From: Phocaeicola massiliensis B84634 = Timone 84634 = DSM 17679 = JCM 13223 | GTDB lineage: Bacteria; Bacteroidota; Bacteroidia; Bacteroidales; Bacteroidaceae | Length of the DNA: 64,000 nt | Reading direction: 5' to 3' | Assembly (NCBI RefSeq): GCF_000382445.1 | Contig: NZ_KB905472.1 | Location: 2,997,603 to 3,061,602 of the forward strand | Shown here: piece by piece, positions 57,867 to 64,000 of the stretch | Numbering within the stretch: the first letter of the stretch is position 1 | Layout: each line of letters starts with the position of its first letter | The notes under the pieces: generated by a model | Databases searched by the model: none | What the model was told of the DNA's origin: nothing | What the model saw: the letters and a program-made list of their open reading frames with translations, nothing else | Program-made: the position numbers and the translations under genes

Positions 57867-60800
57867 TTATTCAAGGTTGATACTCAATCCCAATCCTCTC
57901 AATTCATGTAACAATACATTCAGAGATTCAGGAATGCCCGGAGTAGGCATCGGTTCACCTTTTACAATAGCCTCGTAAGCCTTAGAACGTCCAACAACGT
58001 CATCAGACTTAATAGTCAGGATTTCCTGCAAGATATGCGCTGCGCCGAATGCTTCGAGCGCCCAAACTTCCATTTCTCCGAAACGCTGACCACCGAACTG
58101 AGCCTTACCACCAAGCGGTTGCTGAGTAATAAGAGAGTACGGACCGATAGAACGTGCGTGCATCTTGTCTTCAACCATGTGGCCTAACTTCAACATATAG
58201 GTCACACCTACCGTTGCCGGTTGGTCAAAGCGTTCACCGGTACCACCATCACAAAGATACGTCTTACAGTAACGAGGCAATCCGGCTTTATCCGTCCATT
58301 CATTTAAGTCATCCATAGATGCACCATCGAAAATAGGAGTAGCAAATTTCACGCCCAATTCTTTTCCGGCACGACCTAATACAGCTTCAAAAATCTGACC
58401 GATGTTCATACGAGAAGGCACACCCAACGGATTCAATACGATATCTACCGGAGTACCATCAGCCAAGAACGGCATATCCTCCTGACGGACAACACGAGAT
58501 ACAATACCCTTATTACCGTGACGACCTGCCATCTTATCACCCACACCAATCTTACGTTTCTTAGCAATATAAACTTTAGCCATCTGAATAATACCTGAAG
58601 GCAATTCATCACCTATTGTGATTGCAAACTTCTTACGTTTCAGTTCGGCGTCCAGTTCTTTATACTTCTTCAGGTAGTTCATTACCAAGTCACGAATCAT
58701 ATCGTTCTTGTGAGCATCCGCTGTCCACTTGCTCAACTGAATCACTGTATAATCCAATGACTCAAGGTCGCGTTTTGTAAACTTAGCGCCCTTAGCGATA
58801 ACTTCGGTTCCCAAGTAATCTTTTACACCCTGAGAGACTTTACCATTAGTTAATACCAACAATTTATCAATTAAGATATCCTTCAGCTTAGCTGCCTTTT
58901 CTTCAAATTCATCATTCAGTTTCGGCAAAATAGCTTTGTCGGCATTCTTTTCACTTCTGGTTTTCACAACGCGAGAGAACAACTTCTTGTCAATAACGAC
59001 ACCACGCAATGAAGGAGAAGCTTTCAATGAAGCATCCTTTACATCACCGGCTTTGTCACCAAAGATAGCGCGAAGCAATTTTTCTTCAGGAGAAGGATCT
59101 GATTCACCTTTCGGAGTAATCTTACCAATCAAAATATCACCCGGTTCAATACGAGCACCGACACGTACAATACCGTTCTCATCCAAATCCTTAGTTGCTT
59201 CTTCACTCACGTTAGGAATATCAGAAGTCAATTCTTCCATACCGCGCTTCGTTTCGCGCACTTCCAATATATATTCATCCACGTGTACAGAAGTCAATAA
59301 GTCTTCACGTACAACGCGTTCATTCAATACAATAGCATCCTCATAGTTATATCCTTTCCAAGGCATATAAGCAACCAACAGGTTCTTACCCAATGCCAAT
59401 TCACCACCTTGTGTTGAATAACCTTCCGTCAGAATATCACCTTTCTTTACACGCTGACCCTTATCACAAATAGGACGAAGGTCAATAGTCATGCTTTGGT
59501 TAGTCTTACGGAATTTAGGAATTCTATATTCTTTCAAAGCAGGTTCGAAGCTGACAAATTCCTCATCTTCCGTTCTGTCATACAAAATCCGGATAGTGGT
59601 TGCATCTACATATTCAATCACACCGTCACCTTCAGCAGCAATCTGAGTACGAGAATCTTCAACCAATTGCTTTTCGATACCTGTACCTACAATAGGAGCC
59701 TCTGTACGCAACAAAGGAACTGCCTGGCGCATCATGTTAGAACCCATCAATGCACGGTTAGCATCATCATGTTCCAAGAACGGAATCAAAGATGCCGCAA
59801 TAGAAGCAATCTGTTGAGGAGATACATCCATCAACTCTACCTGATCAGGAGTAACAACCGGATAATCGGCATCGCGACGAGCCTTAACCTTGTCACGAAC
59901 AAACTTACCTTCATCATCCAAAGGTGCATTACCCTGAGCAATAATCTTATCTTCTTCTTCTTCTGCAGTCAAGTATTCAATTCCTTCATCAGAAATATCC
60001 ACCTTACTATCAGCTACCTTACGATAAGGAGTAGAAATGAAACCAAGTTCATTAATTTTAGCATAAACGCACAAAGAAGAAATCAAACCGATATTAGGAC
60101 CTTCAGGGGTTTCAATCGGACACAAACGACCATAGTGAGTATAGTGTACGTCACGCACCTCGAAACCGGCACGTTCACGCGACAAACCACCGGGACCTAA
60201 CGCAGACAAACGACGTTTGTGAGTAATTTCAGCCAACGGATTGGTTTGGTCCATGAATTGTGACAATGCATTTGTACCGAAGAATGAATTGATAACAGAA
60301 GAAATAGTCTTCGCATTAATCAAATCAATCGGAGTAAATACTTCATTGTCACGTACATTCATACGTTCACGAATAGTACGAGACATACGAGCCAATCCGA
60401 TAGCAAACTGATTGGACAACTGTTCTCCCACTGTACGCACACGACGATTACTCAAGTGGTCAATATCATCAACATCAGCCTTAGAGTTAATCAGCTCAAT
60501 CAGATACTTGATGATCTCGATAATATCTTGTTTTGTCAATACCTTCACATCCATATCCGTAGTCAGCCCCAACTTCTTGTTGATTCTGTAACGGCCTACT
60601 TCGCCAAGGTCATATCTTTTTTCAGAGAAGAACAGGTTATTGATAACCTCACGAGCACTGGCATCATCAGCAGGATCTGCATTACGCAACTGACGATAGA
60701 TATAAAGCACAGCCTCTTTTTCTGAGTTACTCGGGTCTTTCTGAAGCGTATTAAATATAATAGAATAATCTGATGAATTAGCTTCTTCCTTATGAACAAG

Positions 60801-61679
60801 GATATTCTGAACGCCTGAGTCGATAATTTCATCTACATGCTCTGCTTCAAGCACAGTTTCACGGTCAATGATAACCTCATTACGTTCAATAGAAACAACT
60901 TCACCGGTGTCTTCATCTACAAAATCCTCTGTCCATGTCTTTAAGACACGCGCAGCAAGTTTTCTTCCTACAACCTTCTTTAAGTTGGCCTTATTGACTT
61001 TAACTTCTTCAGCCAAATTAAATATTTCGAGAATATCTTTATCATTTTCAAAGCCGACAGCTCTCAACAGAGTAGTAACAGGCAATTTTTTCTTACGGTC
61101 GATATAAGCATACATCACATTGTTAATGTCTGTAGCGAATTCAATCCATGAGCCCTTGAATGGGATAATACGTGCGGAATATAGTTTTGTACCGTTAGCA
61201 TGTACACTCTGTCCAAAGAATACACCCGGAGAACGATGCAGCTGAGAAACAACAACACGTTCAGCACCGTTAATCACGAAGGTTCCCTTCGGCGTCATAT
61301 AAGGAATAGGACCCAAATAAACATCTTGAATAACAGTATCAAAATCCTCATGATCGGGATCTGTACAATAAAGCTTCAATTTAGCTTTCAAAGGTACACT
61401 ATAAGTGAGCCCACGCTCTAGACAATCATCTATTGTATAGTGAGGGGGATCAATGTAGTAGTCCAAAAACTCAAGGACAAAGTTGTTACGTGTATCAGCG
61501 ATAGGGAAGTTTTCAGCAAATACTTTATACAGCCCGTCGTTCTTTCGTTTTTCGGGTGGGGTATCCAGTTGTAAAAAGTCTTGGAATGACTTCAATTGCA
61601 CTTCCAGGAAATCCGGATACTTCATCGGATTCTTGATGGAAGCAAAATTTACTCTTTTGTTTTCTGTATTTGAAGACAT
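57867..61679 (-). CDS. rpoB: RNA polymerase subunit beta
   Basis: This 1270-residue subunit contains the rifampicin region [19 protein letters not shown] followed by LSALGPGG. The Asp, His and Ser residues most often changed in resistant mutants are wild type. The C-terminal [21 protein letters not shown] is typical. It is preceded by a terminator-like hairpin after rplL. Confidence 0.98.
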   Translation of the reverse strand: MSSNTENKRVNFASIKNPMKYPDFLEVQLKSFQDFLQLDTPPEKRKNDGLYKVFAENFPIADTRNNFVLEFLDYYIDPPHYTIDDCLERGLTYSVPLKAKLKLYCTDPDHEDFDTVIQDVYLGPIPYMTPKGTFVINGAERVVVSQLHRSPGVFFGQSVHANGTKLYSARIIPFKGSWIEFATDINNVMYAYIDRKKKLPVTTLLRAVGFENDKDILEIFNLAEEVKVNKANLKKVVGRKLAARVLKTWTEDFVDEDTGEVVSIERNEVIIDRETVLEAEHVDEIIDSGVQNILVHKEEANSSDYSIIFNTLQKDPSNSEKEAVLYIYRQLRNADPADDASAREVINNLFFSEKRYDLGEVGRYRINKKLGLTTDMDVKVLTKQDIIEIIKYLIELINSKADVDDIDHLSNRRVRTVGEQLSNQFAIGLARMSRTIRERMNVRDNEVFTPIDLINAKTISSVINSFFGTNALSQFMDQTNPLAEITHKRRLSALGPGGLSRERAGFEVRDVHYTHYGRLCPIETPEGPNIGLISSLCVYAKINELGFISTPYRKVADSKVDISDEGIEYLTAEEEEDKIIAQGNAPLDDEGKFVRDKVKARRDADYPVVTPDQVELMDVSPQQIASIAASLIPFLEHDDANRALMGSNMMRQAVPLLRTEAPIVGTGIEKQLVEDSRTQIAAEGDGVIEYVDATTIRILYDRTEDEEFVSFEPALKEYRIPKFRKTNQSMTIDLRPICDKGQRVKKGDILTEGYSTQGGELALGKNLLVAYMPWKGYNYEDAIVLNERVVREDLLTSVHVDEYILEVRETKRGMEELTSDIPNVSEEATKDLDENGIVRVGARIEPGDILIGKITPKGESDPSPEEKLLRAIFGDKAGDVKDASLKASPSLRGVVIDKKLFSRVVKTRSEKNADKAILPKLNDEFEEKAAKLKDILIDKLLVLTNGKVSQGVKDYLGTEVIAKGAKFTKRDLESLDYTVIQLSKWTADAHKNDMIRDLVMNYLKKYKELDAELKRKKFAITIGDELPSGIIQMAKVYIAKKRKIGVGDKMAGRHGNKGIVSRVVRQEDMPFLADGTPVDIVLNPLGVPSRMNIGQIFEAVLGRAGKELGVKFATPIFDGASMDDLNEWTDKAGLPRYCKTYLCDGGTGERFDQPATVGVTYMLKLGHMVEDKMHARSIGPYSLITQQPLGGKAQFGGQRFGEMEVWALEAFGAAHILQEILTIKSDDVVGRSKAYEAIVKGEPMPTPGIPESLNVLLHELRGLGLSINLE

Positions 61680-61718
61680 CTGATAATTTATTTGTAGAAC
61701 TTAATAATAATATAGACA

Positions 61719-61757
61719 CAAAAAGGTTAAGAATCCTCGTCTAGAGGATTCCTAACC
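61719..61757 (-). terminator. Attenuator between rplL and rpoB
   Basis: On the minus strand GGTTAGGAATCCTC and GAGGATTCTTAACC form a 14-bp stem (one G-T) with loop TAGAC, followed by T5. It sits 40 nt before rpoB, the same place where E. coli has a partial terminator that lowers rpoBC relative to ribosomal protein expression. Confidence 0.8.
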
Positions 61758-61783
61758 GAATTACCTGATAATCAGGCTTAATA

Positions 61784-62161
61784 TTATTTAAGCTCAACTT
61801 CAGCTCCAGCTTCTTCCAAAGTTTTCTTCAGTGATTCAGCTTCGTCTTTAGCCAAGCCTTCTTTTACTGTGCTAGGAGCACCGTCTACCAAGTCTTTAGC
61901 TTCTTTCAAGCCAAGACCACATGCTTCTTTAACGGCTTTAACAACCTGCAATTTAGCAGCACCAGCGCTCTTCAAAACTACATCAAAAGATGTCTTTTCT
62001 TCAGCAGCAGCTGCACCACCTGCAGCAGGACCAGCAGCAACAGCTACAGCTGCAGCAGCAGGTTCAATACCGTATTCTTCTTTAAGGATAGTTGCAAGTT
62101 CATTAACTTCTTTTACTGTCAAGTTAACTAATTGTTCTGCAAAAGCTTTCAAATCTGCCAT
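61784..62161 (-). CDS. rplL: 50S ribosomal protein bL12
   Basis: This 125-residue stalk protein has an N-terminal dimerisation domain, an Ala/Gly-rich hinge ([20 protein letters not shown] at about 36-55) and the C-terminal factor-binding domain with [19 protein letters not shown]. It is present in several copies per ribosome. Confidence 0.98.
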   Translation of the reverse strand: MADLKAFAEQLVNLTVKEVNELATILKEEYGIEPAAAAVAVAAGPAAGGAAAAEEKTSFDVVLKSAGAAKLQVVKAVKEACGLGLKEAKDLVDGAPSTVKEGLAKDEAESLKKTLEEAGAEVELK

Positions 62162-62207
62162 TTTTGTATGATTTTAATTGTTTGTTACTAATTGATTATA
62201 AAATTGA

Positions 62208-62726
62208 TTATTCGGCACGTTCGCCCAGAGTTTTAAGAACTCCATGAATGGTGTTACCACCTGATTGAAGAGCAGAAATAACGTTCTTGGCCGGTGATTG
62301 CAGCAAAGCAACAATTTCAGCAATAACTTCATTTTTACTCTTAATATTAGCAAGAGCTTCAAGTTGATCAGCACCTACATATATTCCTTCTTCTGCATAA
62401 GCAGCTTTCAGTGTAGGAACTCCATCTTTGTATTCTTTCAGCAACTTAGCAGGAACGTTTGCAGTTTCGCAGAACATTACTGAAGTTGTACCTTTCAAAG
62501 AATCAAATAACGGAGAGAAATCAACTTCTTCGATACTCATCAAAGCTTTGTGAAGCAAAGAGTTCTTCACAACTACCAGCTTAACACCGGCTTTGAAACA
62601 TTTTCTTCTCAACTCGCTTGTAGCAGCTGCATCCATAGCAGTTGTATCAACCAAGTAGAAATGTCCATATTCTTTTACGGTGTCAGCCAACTGACCAATA
62701 ATAACGCCTTTATCTTCCTTTCTCAT
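62208..62726 (-). CDS. rplJ: 50S ribosomal protein uL10
   Basis: This 172-residue stalk base protein binds bL12 dimers through its C-terminal helix. The N-terminal block VDTTAMDAAATSELRRKCF is in family register. In E. coli L10 represses translation of this operon. The gap to rplA is only 15 bp, so no long leader exists here. Confidence 0.96.
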   Translation of the reverse strand: MRKEDKGVIIGQLADTVKEYGHFYLVDTTAMDAAATSELRRKCFKAGVKLVVVKNSLLHKALMSIEEVDFSPLFDSLKGTTSVMFCETANVPAKLLKEYKDGVPTLKAAYAEEGIYVGADQLEALANIKSKNEVIAEIVALLQSPAKNVISALQSGGNTIHGVLKTLGERAE

Positions 62727-62741
62727 GATTCCTCCTTATTA

Positions 62742-63440
62742 TTAGATTTCTTCTACAGTTTTGGGATCAATCTTGATACCCTTACTCATAGTACTTGAAA
62801 GATAAATACTCTTTATATAGGTACCTTTAGCTGAAGAAGGTTTCAATTTGATAATGGTAGCGATAAATTCTTTCGCATTATCACGGATTTGGTCAGCAGT
62901 AAAAGAAACCTTACCAATTGAAGTATGAACTATACCACTCTTATCAACCTTAAAGTCAATCTTACCTTGCTTAACTTCCTTAACAGCCTTAGCTACATCC
63001 ATAGTTACAGTACCACTCTTTGGATTCGGCATCAATCCGCGAGGACCGAGAACACGACCGAGAGCACCGATCTTACCCATGATAGACGGCATTGTGATGA
63101 TTACATCAATATCTGTCCATCCACCTTTGATCTTTTCAATATATTCATCAAGACCAACATAGTCAGCACCAGCTTCTTTTGCAGCAGCTTCAGCATCAGG
63201 TGTACACAAAACCAAAACACGTACTTGCTTACCAGTTCCATGAGGCAGTGAAACTACACCACGAACCATCTGATTAGCTTTACGAGGGTCTACACCTAAA
63301 CGTACGTCAATATCTAATGAAGCATCAAATTTAGAAAAAGTGATATCTTTAACTAATTGTGCAGCTTCTTTCAGTGAGTATGCTTTCCCTGCTTCAATTT
63401 TTTCTGCAGCCAACTTTTGATTTTTTGTCAGTTTACCCAT
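62742..63440 (-). CDS. rplA: 50S ribosomal protein uL1
   Basis: This 232-residue L1-stalk protein has [38 protein letters not shown] and the C-terminal [19 protein letters not shown]. It lies 15 bp after rplK. Confidence 0.98.
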   Translation of the reverse strand: MGKLTKNQKLAAEKIEAGKAYSLKEAAQLVKDITFSKFDASLDIDVRLGVDPRKANQMVRGVVSLPHGTGKQVRVLVLCTPDAEAAAKEAGADYVGLDEYIEKIKGGWTDIDVIITMPSIMGKIGALGRVLGPRGLMPNPKSGTVTMDVAKAVKEVKQGKIDFKVDKSGIVHTSIGKVSFTADQIRDNAKEFIATIIKLKPSSAKGTYIKSIYLSSTMSKGIKIDPKTVEEI

Positions 63441-63455
63441 TATAATTGAAGTTTA

Positions 63456-63899
63456 TTAGTTATTACCCGGGAATTCCCCTTTTACAGCGATACCCATACT
63501 TCTAGCTGTACCTGCCACCATAGTCATAGCAGACTCGATAGTAAAGCAGTTCAAGTCAACCATTTTGTCTTGAGCAATCGCACGTACTTGTTCCCAAGTA
63601 ATTTCAGCAACTTTCTTGCGATTAGGCTCAGCAGAACCACTCTTAACCTTAGCCAACTCAAGCAATTGAATAGCTACGGGAGGAGTCTTAATAACAAAAT
63701 CAAAAGACTTATCTGCGTAGTAGGTAATGATCACAGGTAAAATCTTACCTGCTTTGTCCTGGGTTCTGGCATTGAATTGCTTGCAAAACTCCATGATGTT
63801 AATACCCTTAGAACCCAAAGCAGGTCCAACGGGAGGTGATGGATTTGCAGCGCCTCCTTTAATCTGTAATTTGATTAGTCCAGCAACTTCTTTAGCCAT
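63456..63899 (-). CDS. rplK: 50S ribosomal protein uL11
   Basis: This 147-residue protein of the GTPase-associated centre has the proline-rich N domain ([20 protein letters not shown]) and the rRNA-binding C domain ending [10 protein letters not shown]. It follows nusG by 59 bp. Confidence 0.98.
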   Translation of the reverse strand: MAKEVAGLIKLQIKGGAANPSPPVGPALGSKGINIMEFCKQFNARTQDKAGKILPVIITYYADKSFDFVIKTPPVAIQLLELAKVKSGSAEPNRKKVAEITWEQVRAIAQDKMVDLNCFTIESAMTMVAGTARSMGIAVKGEFPGNN

Positions 63900-63958
63900 T
63901 TTGTTTCTAATTTTTATATATTAATTATAACGAAAGACAATGCACGTAACAGAATGCA

Positions 63959-64000
63959 TTATTCTTTCTCGACATCCATAAAGCCAAGTTCCAACGGAGT
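63959..64000 (-). CDS. nusG: Transcription factor NusG, C-terminal end only
   Basis: Only the last 13 codons (TPLELGFMDVEKE) and the stop are inside the window. They fit the end of a KOW-domain NusG, and the order nusG-rplK-rplA is nearly universal. The rest lies beyond the right edge. Confidence 0.8.
   Translation of the reverse strand, partial: TPLELGFMDVEKE

Noticed and set aside
60150-60300. Rifampicin-resistance changes in rpoB
   Set aside because: The Asp, His and Ser positions usually changed are wild type. The few differences from E. coli look like lineage variation.

Overview
The window is a chromosomal segment of a Bacteroidales gut-type bacterium, most likely Bacteroides or Phocaeicola. 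The evidence is a SusC/SusD pair, a nan operon of the Bacteroides type (lyase, epimerase, MFS transporter), two six-bladed-propeller lipoproteins, DUF4252 genes, the Bacteroidetes ribosomal gene order (fusA directly before rpsJ, secY-map-infA-rpmJ), and many promoters with the Bacteroides -7 box TAnnTTTG instead of a sigma70 -10 box.

Layout. 1-820: divergent tRNA-Phe and tRNA-Pro, each with its own promoter and terminator. 820-4450: an accessory patch with a truncated insertion sequence, a VirE/VapE-like ATPase gene whose coding sequence and upstream region are full of short repeats, and two related hairpin elements. 4471-9592: a glycoside hydrolase family 3 enzyme with a DUF418 membrane protein, then an iron-containing alcohol dehydrogenase. 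9593-20450: a carbohydrate locus, with a SusC/SusD pair behind a probably invertible promoter, a putative carbohydrate esterase, and a convergent four-gene sialic acid operon. 20643-32140: a thioesterase, the sulfhydrylase MetY, an SDR enzyme, propeller lipoproteins, an ECF sigma/anti-sigma operon flanked by two DUF4252 paralogues, a membrane-anchored MutS-like ATPase and some unknown genes.

32244-50514 is one minus-strand array that joins the str, S10, spc and alpha ribosomal operons, from rpsL to rplQ, without tuf or adk. A DUF3467 gene and a short soluble histidine kinase follow. The kinase is preceded by a long structured leader or small RNA (about 52130-51875) ending in an intrinsic terminator. 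Next comes a decayed second copy of the VirE/VapE-like locus. The window ends in rpoC-rpoB-rplL-rplJ-rplA-rplK and the last codons of nusG, all on the minus strand.

How the parts fit. The nan operon imports and cleaves sialic acid and epimerises ManNAc. The SusC/SusD pair next to it would import a glycan and appears to be switched by DNA inversion, with the promoter facing susC in this assembly. The strongest leads are that invertible promoter, the mutually exclusive folds of the RNA upstream of the histidine kinase, and the duplicated repeat-rich VirE/VapE locus, whose two copies lie about 50 kb apart in opposite orientation.
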